Assembly: GCF_000970085.1 (NCBI RefSeq)
Contig: NZ_CP009506.1
Span: 992,001-1,056,000, forward strand
Origin: Methanosarcina siciliae T4/M
GTDB taxonomy: Archaea > Halobacteriota > Methanosarcinia > Methanosarcinales > Methanosarcinaceae
Reading direction: 5' to 3'
Length of the DNA stretch: 64,000 nucleotides
In this document: piece by piece, positions 15,695 through 26,000 of the stretch
Numbering within the stretch: position 1 is the stretch's first letter
How the letters are laid out: each line of letters starts with the position of its first letter
Made by a program: the position numbers and the translations under genes
The notes under the pieces: generated by a model
The model's input: the letters and a program-made list of their open reading frames with translations, nothing else
Told to the model about the DNA's origin: nothing
Databases searched by the model: none

Positions 15695-16761
15695 CGTTGA
15701 TACCCCCTAATAAGCAGATAAATAAACGTAGGTGCTCCCATGAAGGCGGTGAGCACGGAAACCGGAAGCACGTATGGTGCTATTATAAGCCTCGCGGTTG
15801 TATCCGAAATAAGAAGGAGGAGTCCTCCCATAACAGCAGAGCCAGGGATCAGGTATCTCTGGTCGTCCCCTATGAGTCGCCTGACCATATGTGGGCAAAT
15901 TAATCCAACAAAGCCGATGACTCCGAGAAAGGCTACAATTACCGCCGATACCAGCGCCGCCACAACCATGCCGATAAGCCTTATTTTTTCCACATCAACT
16001 CCAAGTCCCTTTGCGGTCTCGTCTCCTGCATCGATAGCGTTATAGTTCCAGCGGTTGATGGTGAAAAATAAGATCGCAAGCAGGACAATTCCTGTCATAA
16101 TCGCCAGTTCATTCCAGTTTGCTCTCCCAACGTCTCCAAATGTCCAGAAAACAACAGCAGCAAGCTGGGTGTCATCAGCAAAATACTGCAAAAACATTGT
16201 TCCTGCTGTGAAGAGAGAAGAGAGTGCAACTCCGGCAAGCACCATTACTTCAGGAGAAGATCCCCGTATCCGGGAGATGATGAGGATTATTCCTGTTGCG
16301 AGGAGACAAAAGAAGAATGCAGTCATAGTTGTCAGGTAAGGGTTGTTGATTGTAACTGCATTTGCAACAGTTGACTGCATTTTACCTGTCCCGAGGATGA
16401 TCACAGAGACGGCAGCTCCGAAAGCGCCTGCATTCGAGATTCCCAGGGTAAACGGGGAACCGAGGGGATTGCGCAGTATCGACTGCATCACCACTCCCGT
16501 TATGGAAAGCCCAACTCCCGCAACAATTGCCGCAAGCGCCTGTGGGAGGCGGATGTTCCAGATAATAGCATCCCACTTGGTTGAGACATTTTGTCCCATC
16601 AGTGTTTTTAATACCTCATAAGGGGGGATGGATACGGCCCCAACAGAGATAGAATATATAAACATAAGGAAGAGGAGGATGACTCCCCCCAGGATATAGA
16701 TAGATTTGTGTCGTACATATCCGAGGTAGTCAGCCGGAACCTCTCCATCGTAAAGGTGCAC
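15691..16761 (-). CDS. FecCD/BtuC-family ABC importer permease
   Basis: 356 residues with about ten hydrophobic segments. The FecCD signature is complete: VGAVSIPPYEVLKTL, IIWNIRLPQALAAIVAGVGLSITGVVMQSILRNPLGSPFTLGISNAGAFGA, the coupling-helix region GLGVDVEKIRLIGM, and FLGVIGFVGLICPHMVRRLIG DDQRYL near the C-terminus. It forms the membrane channel for the ATPase encoded just downstream. The GTG start is preceded by GGAGGGT at eight bases. It lies 18 bases after the binding-protein gene. Confidence 0.93.
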   Translation of the reverse strand: MHLYDGEVPADYLGYVRHKSIYILGGVILLFLMFIYSISVGAVSIPPYEVLKTLMGQNVSTKWDAIIWNIRLPQALAAIVAGVGLSITGVVMQSILRNPLGSPFTLGISNAGAFGAAVSVIILGTGKMQSTVANAVTINNPYLTTMTAFFFCLLATGIILIISRIRGSSPEVMVLAGVALSSLFTAGTMFLQYFADDTQLAAVVFWTFGDVGRANWNELAIMTGIVLLAILFFTINRWNYNAIDAGDETAKGLGVDVEKIRLIGMVVAALVSAVIVAFLGVIGFVGLICPHMVRRLIGDDQRYLIPGSAVMGGLLLLISDTTARLIIAPYVLPVSVLTAFMGAPTFIYLLIRGYQR

Positions 16762-16779
16762 TTCTTTATACCCTCCGTT

Positions 16780-17988
16780 TTACAGAGAAAGCTGTGTGAA
16801 GCCAAGGTCATCGTATTGCGCATTCAGATCTGAAAATACGGGCTTTCCCACAAAGAAGGTGAATATCTCCTCGGCTTTTGTCTCCGGATCAATATCTTCA
16901 AACTGGTCAGGGTAGAGAACTTTTCCAACAAAGTAGGCGTTTGAAAGTACTGACTCGTGGTTTGTAGTGTAGTAATTATAAGGCACTACACCGTAAACAT
17001 TTCCGTTCTCCACAGCTGAAAGCCCTGCGAGTGAGGGATCTGTCTTTAGCTCGTTGATGGCTCCGCCGTCTCCTAGCTGAATTGTCCCTACGTCAACAAA
17101 GATATATTCAGGGTCCCACTCTACGAGTTTTTCTTTGGAGACGTCGGCATGGTCCACACCGATTCCGGAGGCAACATTGTTTGCATGTACCCAGAGGAAT
17201 GGGGCGTAAGCAGGCTCTGTGGAAATTATCCCGTGAGCTCCCGCACTGCTCACTCCACCTACATAAACTGTCTTTTGTTCGGACTCGGAAATGTCTGCCG
17301 TCCTGTTATCAAGGTCTTCCATTATTGCTTCAAAGTAAGAAATCACTTCTTCTGCCCTTTCTTCCTTTCCGACAACTTCTCCCATTAACCGGATAGAACT
17401 GTACATATCAGCTTTATCTTCCTCGCTTCTTGTAGACCCGTATGGGAATGCGATTACAGGAATGCCCGTTTTTTCCTGAAGCTCGTCGGCAGTTGCGGCA
17501 GCAGTTGCAGGGTCGTTCGAGTCCGTTTTAAGGATTATCTGCGGGCCGATTGCGATGATCTTTTCAGGGTCATCATTGCCTCTGAATTCGCCTATCAGTG
17601 GATAGTCCTTTAGTTGGGGATTTGCGAGGGTATAGGGACGACCTTCGATCTCTGACTCCTTTGTCTCCAGGCTGTCAACTCCGACTATGAGATCCTGGGC
17701 CTGAAGGTACACAAGGTAGCGCAGGCACCCTGCTCCTGAACAGACAACACTTTCGACATTTGAGGGTATAGTGACTTCCCTGCCGAACCCGTCCGTAATT
17801 GTGATTTCTGTAGACTCTACTGATTCATCGGCACCTGTTGTGATTCCTTCAGAATCAGCCTGAACCGTGCTATTTGCATCTTCGGACGATGTGGTGTTGT
17901 CCGTGCATCCTGAACTTGCGATCAGGGCAACGATAAGCACTCCGATGAAAATAAGTTTCTCTAATTTAATATGGGGGGAGATTTTCAT
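16780..17988 (-). CDS. FecB/TroA-like substrate-binding lipoprotein
   Basis: 402 residues. A signal peptide ends in a lipobox (LIASSGC, about residues 23-29), followed by a Thr/Ser/Asp-rich linker and a two-lobe periplasmic-binding domain of the FecB class (ITDGFGREVTIPSNVESVV, then GVDSLE, PLIGEFRGNDDPEKIIAIGPQIIL). The mature protein is probably held outside the membrane and delivers a chelated metal or corrinoid to the permease. Substrate cannot be read from sequence; iron-siderophore and cobamide are both plausible and the nearby cobamide genes do not decide it. The ATG has GAGG nearby. Its promoter is probably in 17989-18412, which is AT-rich and has no gene. Confidence 0.88.
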   Translation of the reverse strand: MKISPHIKLEKLIFIGVLIVALIASSGCTDNTTSSEDANSTVQADSEGITTGADESVESTEITITDGFGREVTIPSNVESVVCSGAGCLRYLVYLQAQDLIVGVDSLETKESEIEGRPYTLANPQLKDYPLIGEFRGNDDPEKIIAIGPQIILKTDSNDPATAAATADELQEKTGIPVIAFPYGSTRSEEDKADMYSSIRLMGEVVGKEERAEEVISYFEAIMEDLDNRTADISESEQKTVYVGGVSSAGAHGIISTEPAYAPFLWVHANNVASGIGVDHADVSKEKLVEWDPEYIFVDVGTIQLGDGGAINELKTDPSLAGLSAVENGNVYGVVPYNYYTTNHESVLSNAYFVGKVLYPDQFEDIDPETKAEEIFTFFVGKPVFSDLNAQYDDLGFTQLSL

Positions 17989-18412
17989 GTTACTTTCCTC
18001 TATTTTACTAGAGAATGTGTATTACATAAAGTTAACTAATTTTTCCAAATAATTCTTACAAAGTCAATTATTTATTATAATTGGTGTGATTTATTACGAT
18101 TTTAATTTTGGTTGATGGTATTCATGCTTGTGGAAATAGTGTTTCATGGCCCCGTTATTATGGACCAGTTATTTTCATTCCTGACACTGTGATGTATTGT
18201 GACCATTAACTTTCTTGATAGGTTCAGAACGGAAAACCCTGGATTAAAGGAAGTTGCAATAGAAATCTCGGAATAAATAATTCAGGCTCAATGAAGGTCA
18301 CAATAGAAAAAGCGGAATAGAAAACTCAAGCTCAAAAAAGGTTCAATAGAAAAGTCTGAAAAAACCTGAAACAAACCGAAAAAAATAGGTCAGAAGGAGA
18401 AGGACCCGGGTT
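17989..18412 (-). promoter_or_regulatory. Promoter region of the importer operon
   Basis: 424 bases without a gene between cetZ and the binding-protein gene. On the reverse strand AATTATAATAAATAATTG (about 18067-18084) is a plausible TATA box. I looked for DtxR-like or Fur-like inverted repeats and saw none that were convincing. The part near the cetZ-like gene consists of degenerate A-rich repeats of AATAGAAAA-type words. Confidence 0.35.
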
Positions 18413-19528
18413 TCAATATTCGGGCTCCATCCCTTCAATTTTCGAAAAGGCTTTTTCCATTTTAGATCCTTCTTCCACACGCTGTTTTTTTGTTTTCTCC
18501 TGATTAATCGCCTGGACAGCTACGCTGTAGAGATTTTCCATTTCACGGGCTGACTCCAGGGTGAGTACAGATAGGACCTGAGGATACTCGCTACTGCGCA
18601 CGATTATTCCCTTAAATACATGCCCTACGGCTCCCGATAGCTTTTCGATTTCAGTAGAGATATCATCTATGCTCAGGTATTTGCGGTCGCCTTTGATTAC
18701 AATCATTGCCCTGCTTGCTTCTTCGTAAACATCGGTTGAAAACAGAAGGCTTGAAGGGGAAAGTGAATTCTGGATTGCTGTTTTGATCGGTATTTCCTTA
18801 TCAGCCCTGAAAAAGCCCATCGTTGCAAGTCCTGCGCCTCCGCTCATGACAGTCTGAAAATCCCCCAGGTCTGTTACCATCATCATCTCACTGTCAAGGG
18901 CATCAAGCAGGAAGAGGATACGTTCGGCAATCATGTCGTTAATGCCATCATAGGCTTCCTGAATGCTTCCCCCGATGTTTTTCAGGTACTGGTTATCCGC
19001 AAGGATTATTCCATCAGCTCCGCTCTGGCGGATTTCCTGGATCGAAAAGGCAGTATTTTGCAGATAAAGCGTTCCCTCTTCCCTGAAAGGGAGGACAACG
19101 AGACAATAAACAGGATAATTATATCGTTTTTTCATCTCTTTTACGAGAAGAGGGGTAAATGAAGAACCGGTCCCCCCGGAAGCTGAGGTTAACACAAATG
19201 CCATATCAAAATTGCCCCTCTCCTCAATCTGCCGCATTATTATCTCTTTTTTCTCTTCAAAAACCTGCTTTCCGATATTCCGGTTCGCACCAACCCCGTG
19301 CAGGTGTTCAATATGGATTCTGTCCTTCGCTTTTGTAAATTTCATCTCTTTCAGGTCATTAATTGCAGTGTTCAGTGCAAGAGTTTCGACATGGCTTTTA
19401 AATCTCTGCGTGGAATAAAACCTGGCAAGTTTGCCGCAGCTTTTCCCCCTTCCCAGTGCATGCCGGTTAATGGAATCAAGAATCCTGTTCCCGCATTGCC
19501 CGTTTCCTATTACCAGTATATTGAGCAA
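18413..19528 (-). CDS. CetZ/FtsZ-like tubulin-superfamily GTPase
   Basis: About 371 residues. The GTP-binding features are an N-terminal ILVIGNGQCGNRILD (Q in the position found in tubulin-like and CetZ proteins), the tubulin signature loop as LTSASGGTGSSFTP at about residue 125, and an extended helix region ADNQYLKNIGGSIQEAYDGINDMI. The QCGNR motif and divergence from FtsZ (no GGGTGSG in canonical form) place it with CetZ-like proteins, whose known members affect cell shape rather than division. The start is the TTG at 19528, four bases after GGAGGAG; an earlier in-frame start is upstream of that ribosome site. The C-terminal tail is short and charged. It follows the membrane-anchored surface protein by 54 bases, on the same strand. 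Confidence 0.78.
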   Translation of the reverse strand: MLNILVIGNGQCGNRILDSINRHALGRGKSCGKLARFYSTQRFKSHVETLALNTAINDLKEMKFTKAKDRIHIEHLHGVGANRNIGKQVFEEKKEIIMRQIEERGNFDMAFVLTSASGGTGSSFTPLLVKEMKKRYNYPVYCLVVLPFREEGTLYLQNTAFSIQEIRQSGADGIILADNQYLKNIGGSIQEAYDGINDMIAERILFLLDALDSEMMMVTDLGDFQTVMSGGAGLATMGFFRADKEIPIKTAIQNSLSPSSLLFSTDVYEEASRAMIVIKGDRKYLSIDDISTEIEKLSGAVGHVFKGIIVRSSEYPQVLSVLTLESAREMENLYSVAVQAINQEKTKKQRVEEGSKMEKAFSKIEGMEPEY

Positions 19529-19582
19529 AAAACTCCTCCATTTCAAGAATATTTCCACTTTTTCCTGTCTGGAGTTATCCTA

Positions 19583-20851
19583 TTAATATCGGTATTGCCT
19601 GTGTCTTCTATATATATGGACCCCAGCGGCTGCAAGGATAATTATAAAAATTATGATATACAGAGGATTTTTAATGAGAAAATCGAACTTCCCTTCTTTT
19701 ACATTGATACTCGATGTTGTTGACTTATTGCTCCCTTTCAGGTTCCCGGCGTCTATGCCGTTGTTGTATTCATAATAAATTTCAGAACTTACATTATAAG
19801 TACCAATTTCTTTTGCTTTTAAGGTATATGTGAACTCTTTGTCGTTATTGGGCTCCAGTGTCTCGATATATATTCTTGGAGTTCCGCCGACGGTCTCAAT
19901 TCCATCTTCGCCTTCCACATACTCAAGGCCTTCCGGAACAAGAATATCAAGGCGGACAGCCCGCGCAGGAGCATTGCCTGTGTTTCTCAGGACGACCGTA
20001 GAGGTTATCTCTCCATTTCTCTCTATGGATAAGGCATCCACATTCATTGCGGTTTCGACATTTGCACTTTGCTTGTTTCCTTCACTTACGTTTATGGAAG
20101 GAGTGTTAGAAGAGGACTGGTAGGTCTGGCCTGCGCTATTAGTATAAGTAGCGTTAACGGCTTTGAGGTTGAAGGTTCCCGCTTCGGTTGCCTTTAATTT
20201 ATATATGTACACAAGAGTCTCAGAAACCGGTTCTCCATAATCGATTTTAGGAATTGCACCTGAAACTTCATAGGTGGTCTCTTCAAGGACAAAGTGTTCT
20301 TGTTTCGGGTCTGTAAACAAGACGTTATTTGCAGTATCGTTTCCGGTATTCTTTGCCTTTACCGTAATGGTTACGTCTTCTCCGAGTTCGATTTTTGATT
20401 TATCTATAGACTTTGTTATTACAACCTCCGGTTCTCCTGCAAAAGTTGCTTCAGAACGTCCGTTTTCAACAACTTCACTCACGTAGAGGTCTCCTGCATT
20501 ATAGTTTGACATTAAGATCTCAATCGTGGCTCTGGGCAATACCCCTCCAGCATGCACGGACTTCAGGCGCATCTGGATTTTACCCTCCTCTTCAAAATCG
20601 AACTCAACACTCTCGTTTACATCCAGCAGGCCACTGGCTACTTCTTTATCTTTTTCATACACATAATATGAGGCTGTATTGGCTTCAGGAAAGATATCAG
20701 TGATTTCGATTATGTAATTGTTAAGCTGATATGCCTGTCCTTCCTCAATATCCCCCTCATATACTTCGGTTTTTGCCGAAGTTGTACTGCTAAATATCAG
20801 CAGGACAAGAAAAGCAAACAAAACAGTTATGTAAATCCCTTTTAGTTTCAC
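19583..20851 (-). CDS. Membrane-anchored CARDB / S-layer-domain protein
   Basis: 422 residues. Signal peptide (ITVLFAFLVLLIFSSTTSAK), an N-terminal beta domain (residues 30-135), two immunoglobulin-like domains of the CARDB/COG1361 kind (VVITKSIDKSKIELGEDVTITVKAKNTGNDTANNV at about residue 145; SIERNGEITSTVVLRNTGNAPARAVRLDILVPEGLEYVE at about residue 275), and a C-terminal membrane helix (YIIIFIIILAAAGVHIYRR) with a short basic cytoplasmic tail. It is an exported protein anchored by its C-terminus with most mass outside. It is probably co-transcribed with the CetZ-like gene just downstream, a pairing that might link envelope and cytoskeleton; that is inference only. Confidence 0.75.
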   Translation of the reverse strand: MKLKGIYITVLFAFLVLLIFSSTTSAKTEVYEGDIEEGQAYQLNNYIIEITDIFPEANTASYYVYEKDKEVASGLLDVNESVEFDFEEEGKIQMRLKSVHAGGVLPRATIEILMSNYNAGDLYVSEVVENGRSEATFAGEPEVVITKSIDKSKIELGEDVTITVKAKNTGNDTANNVLFTDPKQEHFVLEETTYEVSGAIPKIDYGEPVSETLVYIYKLKATEAGTFNLKAVNATYTNSAGQTYQSSSNTPSINVSEGNKQSANVETAMNVDALSIERNGEITSTVVLRNTGNAPARAVRLDILVPEGLEYVEGEDGIETVGGTPRIYIETLEPNNDKEFTYTLKAKEIGTYNVSSEIYYEYNNGIDAGNLKGSNKSTTSSINVKEGKFDFLIKNPLYIIIFIIILAAAGVHIYRRHRQYRY

Positions 20852-20921
20852 TTTTGCTACCCCAAAGACCCGATAATAAGCTTGTCTACTCCCAATTATT
20901 GCCTGAATATCTTAGAGGCTG

Positions 20922-20961
20922 TCTTAAAATTCAAATCACTTTCTTAAAATTCAAATCACTT
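20922..20961. repeat. 20-bp direct tandem duplication
   Basis: TCTTAAAATTCAAATCACTT occurs twice back to back. It lies in a gene-free stretch, 20852-21836, that also holds a 13-bp duplication (AGACATCATAGTA twice, about 21057-21082), a hairpin and a 17-bp array. No coding sequence is supported in that stretch. Confidence 0.8.
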
Positions 20962-21395
20962 CCACATTTGGATAATAGGCATTGTTGGATTAAAATTCAG
21001 GCCGTAAATTAATTACATCGAAATTACTCGCGCGAGGTATCAAACCAAATACATAAGACATCATAGTAAGACATCATAGTATATGTACACCCTGGACATT
21101 TAACGGTTTAATTCTACCGTTTTTCAGTTCAAACGCGTAAGTCCGGCCCCAATTATATAACCAAATTTAATTCTAAGACACACTCTTAGATAAGTCGTCT
21201 TAACAGTGCCCTTATTCCCTTGCCCCCAAATATCTTCTACAAAGCCGGATATATAGTTTGTGATCCTTTCTTTTTATTCTTTAGATGATAAAATCAAAGT
21301 TTTGCTGGTGCATTCCACTGCAAGCAGCGGGGTATGTTCGCGTTCCCGCTCCAAATTCCGTTAAACGAGACAATGATTCCAAACGACTTTGTTTG

Positions 21396-21442
21396 TTTGG
21401 TTGGCAAATTATACTTTGTTTAAGCAGAATTTGCCAACCAAA
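21396..21442. repeat. 15-bp perfect inverted repeat (hairpin)
   Basis: TTTGGTTGGCAAATT at 21396-21410 is exactly inverted at 21428-21442, with a 17-base loop. In RNA this is a very stable stem on either strand. It lacks a T run for simple termination and lies between two convergent-free regions, so a small RNA, a transcription-ending structure or a relic of a small mobile element are all possible. Confidence 0.7.
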
Positions 21443-21658
21443 AACATATTTGATAAATCATATTATCATTAATGTTTTCCTGGAAATCTTTTCCATTCCC
21501 GTAGCAATCTAGAGGGATATTTGACTAACGTAAAAAATCCATGATGAAATAGGTTGGAAGAATACGAGAAAAAATCAAAAGAAGGAGAGAAAAAATCAAA
21601 AGAAAGGACTGACGTAGAAAAGAAATTCTGGATTGCGGTTTTGGTGGGTTGGGAAAAA

Positions 21659-21760
21659 GATGTGGATCAGGAAAAGATGTGGATCAGGAAAAGATGTGGA
21701 TCAGGAAAAGATGTGGATCAGGAAAAGATGTGGATCAGGAAAAGATGTGGATCAGGAAAA
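21659..21760. repeat. 17-bp tandem repeat, six copies
   Basis: Six exact head-to-tail copies of GATGTGGATCAGGAAAA end 76 bases before the nadC stop codon. A 99-codon frame through the repeat on the plus strand is Lys/Asp-rich low complexity with no ribosome site and is not accepted as a gene. Confidence 0.9.
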
Positions 21761-21836
21761 AGATTTGGGCCAAAAGGAAAGATTTACCCACGGAAAATGA
21801 AGATTCCGTGGAATAAATACAATTTCAGTTTTGGTT

Positions 21837-22670
21837 TCAGTTTTCGGAGTTGACTATTTCCAGGCTAATGTCTATCCACCTTGATTTATGGATAAGGGAA
21901 CCCATTGATATTACATCCACGCCTGTTTTTGCATAACCTTCAAGGTTTGCAGGGGAAATCCCACCGGAGGCTTCCACAAGGACCGATTTTCTCAGTCCTT
22001 TTTCTTCAAGTAAGGCGAGAGCCTCTTTGATTGACTCAGGCTTCATATTATCAAGCATTACAATGTCTGCTCCCAGGTTTGCAGCAAAAACCGCATCTTC
22101 TGCAGATTCAACCTCAACCTCAATTTTCCGTGTAAAGCTGCTTTTTCGGGCTTTGTTGATTGCGGCTTCTATTCCCATGAGTTTGATGTGGTTATCTTTA
22201 ATCATAACCGCATCCGAAAGGTTAAACCTGTGAGTGTCTCCTCCCCCTGCAGCAACAGCCAGCTTTTCGAATTTCCTTATTCCGGGGGTGGTCTTCCTCG
22301 TACATGCTACCCTTGTGCTTTCCGAGTGCTTCCTTACGACATCCACGCAGCTCCTGGTCAGGGTTGCAATCCCGCTGAGGTGCCCGAGGAAGTTCAGGCT
22401 AAGGCGTTCTGCCCTGAGAATGGATACGGCTCCTCCCCTAAGCCTGAAAATTGTATCTCCTTTGCTGAGGCGGTCTCCATCTTTAAAATCGGTTTCTGCC
22501 TGAATTCCAAAATAAATAAATATTGATGCAGCTTCGCTTATTCCGGCAACTGTACAGTCTTCTTTTGCGAAAATGATGGCTTCTGCAGGTCTGTCCGCAA
22601 CAATAGTGCATGAAACATCATCATACCCCAGGTCTTCTTCTATGAAGCTTTCGACTTCTCTGATAAGCAT
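21837..22670 (-). CDS. nadC: Nicotinate-nucleotide pyrophosphorylase
   Basis: 277 residues. Converts quinolinate and PRPP to nicotinate mononucleotide, the step after NadA. Family blocks are all present: EDLGYDDVSCTIV at the N-terminus, LNFLGHLSGIATLTR, CTRKTTPGIRKFEKLAVAAGGGDTHRFNLSDAVMIKDNHI (residues about 135-175), EVEVESAEDAVFAANLGADIVMLDNM and VEASGGISPANLEGYAKTGVDVISMG. Length is normal. Its partners aspartate dehydrogenase and nadA are 5 kb away on the other side of a large surface-protein gene. The upstream gap, 22671-23037, has no supported gene. Confidence 0.95.
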   Translation of the reverse strand: MLIREVESFIEEDLGYDDVSCTIVADRPAEAIIFAKEDCTVAGISEAASIFIYFGIQAETDFKDGDRLSKGDTIFRLRGGAVSILRAERLSLNFLGHLSGIATLTRSCVDVVRKHSESTRVACTRKTTPGIRKFEKLAVAAGGGDTHRFNLSDAVMIKDNHIKLMGIEAAINKARKSSFTRKIEVEVESAEDAVFAANLGADIVMLDNMKPESIKEALALLEEKGLRKSVLVEASGGISPANLEGYAKTGVDVISMGSLIHKSRWIDISLEIVNSEN

Positions 22671-23037
22671 GATTTTTACCCTGTTATTTTATGTCTTCCG
22701 GATTTATAAGAGGTACGGGTATTTTGGGTTTTATATCTCTTTCCAGAAGGTATTATTTTTCTAAAATAACATACATCTGCATCATGGAAATAAGAGGACT
22801 TAAACCGTGCTTTAATGATGTTGCTGGTTCAAATAAGAAATGATGTCCCGCCTTTTACAAAGTGGAAAATGGATTACGGTAAATATGTTGCACAGGCATT
22901 TTCCAACTCCCAGGATGTGACACTGGTAACCCTGGTTTCATAAAAAATTAAAAGTGTTTTCCGAAAAGCAAGCATTAAAAAATTTATATTTCCTGTAGCT
23001 TGAGTTTCGGATTACCTTCTAAAAGACATTTAACTCT

Positions 23038-26000
23038 TTAGCTGTATACCAGTTGAAGTTTTGGCACCTGACTTTCGTTTCCGCAGTCACTGCTATAAAA
23101 TGCGATATAGTTATTGCTCTCTGTACGGGCTTTTATCAGTAATCCAGTGTTTTCATATTTGCCGTTGATATACTCTTTTACCAGCTCGGTTACGTCCAGC
23201 TCGTAGTATCTGTTGTCAGGAAGGCTGTTGCCTTTGATCGTTATTGTAGCATACGGCGTGCTTCCCTGCAAAACACCGTTTTTATCGTACCAGTCCCCAC
23301 CTGCATTAGTCCATGCAACATTTTTGTCCCTTTTATTCCAGCTTACATAACTTGAGTTCCAGGCAGAAGCCGGCCTGTAAATCTCAATTACAGTATCTTC
23401 AGGTCTTGTAGTTCCCGAGGGATAATACCAGTAGAGAGAAAGAACCGCATTATTAACTTCGACAGAACCGGTGTATTCGCTCAGGTCAAACCTTATTACG
23501 TCTCTATACCTACCAACCCCGTTGATGCTACCAACATCAATAAAGGATGAACTCTGATAGACTGTGGAAGAAGAAGCTTCACGCAGACGGTTATCCGTTG
23601 CATCGGTAACAGTTGCATTTATGGTCACTACGGGTGTTTTCTTTGTTATGCTAAGCTTTGGCACCTGACTTTCGTTTCCGCAGTCACTGCTGTAGAAAGC
23701 TATATAGTTGTTACTTTCTGTGCGTGCTTTTATCAGTAATCCCGTGTTTTCATATTTTCCGCTGACATACTCTTTTACGAGATCGGTTACGTCCAGCTCG
23801 TAGTATCTGTTGTCAGGAAGGCTGCTGTCTTTGATTGTTATTGTAGCATACGGTGTGCTTCCCTGCAAAACACCGTTTTTATCGTACCAGTCCCCACCTG
23901 CATTAGTCCATGCAATATTTTTGTCCTTTTTATTCCAGCTTACATAACTTGAGTTCCAGGCAGAAGCCGGCCTGTAAATCTCAATTACAGTATCTTCAGG
24001 TCTTGTAGTTCCCGAGGGATAATACCAGTAGAGAGAAAGGACAGCATTGCCGACCTGTGAGTCACTGTTGTATTCGCTCAGATCGAACTGCATTACATCT
24101 CTGTACCTGCCAACTCCACTGATGCTGCCGACGTCAATAAATGAAGTGTCGGAATATACATTCTCAGGAGACGCTTCACGCAAACGATTATCTGTTGCAC
24201 CAGTAATGGTCACCATGGATATTTCCTTTTCAGTCACAGTAATCTTAGGTTTCTGGTTTTCATCTGTCCAGTCACTGCTGTAGAAAGCTATATAGTTGTT
24301 ACTTTCTGTGCGTGCTTTTATCAGTAATCCCGTGTTTTCATATTTTCCGCTGACATACTCTTTTACGAGATCGGTTACGTCCAGCTCGTAGTACCTGTTG
24401 TCAGGAAGGCTGCTGCCTTTGATAGTTATTGTAGCATATGGGGCGCTGCCCTGCAAAACACCATTTTTATCGTACCAGTCCCCACCTGCATTAGTCCATG
24501 CAACATTTTTGTCCCTTTTATTCCAGCTTACATAGTCCGAGTTCCAGGCAGAAGCCGGCCTGTAAATCTCAATTACAGTATCTTCAGGTCTTGTTTTTCC
24601 TTCTGGATAATACCAGTAGAGAGAAAGGACAGCATTAGTAATTTGGGAGTCACTGTTGTATTCGCTCAGATCGAACTGTATTACATCTCTGTACCTGCCA
24701 ACGACATCGATGCTGCCTACGTCAACAAAGGATGAACTCTTGTAGACGGTGTCAGGAGACGCTTCACGCAAACGGTTATCAGATACTTCGATTTCGGAAA
24801 CTATCTCCTCAGAATCTTCGGGAGGTGTTACACTAACAATCCCTGTCACGGTACTGTTGCCTGCCGCATTGCTTGCAGTAAACGTCACCGTATAGTTTCC
24901 TGCTGTTGAATAGGTATGAGTTGGGTTTTGATCTGTTGCGTTCGTTCCATCTCCAAAATCCCAGTTCCAGGAAGTGGGGGATCCTGTACTCTGATCAGTA
25001 AATTTTACTGTCAGAGGTGCATATCCTGAAGCAGGAGATGTAGAAAAATTGGCAACTGGACTGGTTGGTGCAGTTATTGTCCATAGAACTGCAGTACCAT
25101 TGGATCCCAATATCTGCCCATTTTCATTGATTTCATAGGCACCGCTGCCAGATATCCCAGATAGTGCTCCAAGATCTGTCATCACACCATTTTGCCACAG
25201 GAAAGCGTCAGTTTCACCAGTATCTGTCTGGCTGGTACCTACTACTTGTCCCTTATTATTGATTCCATAGGCAATACTGCTGGATTTCCCAGGTAGTGTT
25301 CCAAGATCTGTCATCACACTATTTTGCCACAGGAAAGCATGTGTTTCACCAGTATCCGTCTGGCTGACACCTACTACCTGCCCTTTATCATTGATTCCAC
25401 GGGCACTACTGTAAGATCCTCCTAGTGTTCCGAGATCTGTCATCACACCATTTTGCCATAGGAAGGCACGTGAGGGATCATAACGGTCTTGACTGGTGCC
25501 TACTACCTGCCCATTTTCATTTATTCCTCTTGCATCGCTATATTCTACATCTGACGGTCCAATATCAGTCATCGTGCCATTTTGCCACAGGAAGGCGTGA
25601 ACTTCAAAACCAATTCCCTCGCTGTAGCCTATTACCTGCCCCTTGTTATTGATCCCTTCGGGCCAGCTCTCGGTTCCTCCGGGTAGTACTCCAAGATAGG
25701 TTACTACACCATTTTCCCACAGGCAAGCGTGAACAGCATTATCATCCTCTATGAATGTGAAGCCCACTATTTGCTCATTGTCATTGATCCCCCTGGGATA
25801 GCCATCGCACCCGCTTGTTTCAATATCAGTCATTGTGCCATTTTGCCACAGGAAAGCGTGTTCTACACCAGTATCTGTCTGGCTAGTACCTACTACCTGC
25901 CCCTTGTTATTGATTCCTTCTGCGTTACTGTAATTCCCTCCGAGTGTCCCAAGGTCTGTTATTGTTATCACATACTCGAAAACAAGACTTCCCAGATTAG

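Noticed and set aside
21554..21853. 99-codon frame over the 17-bp array
   Set aside because: Low complexity, no ribosome site, and the repeat length is not a multiple of three.
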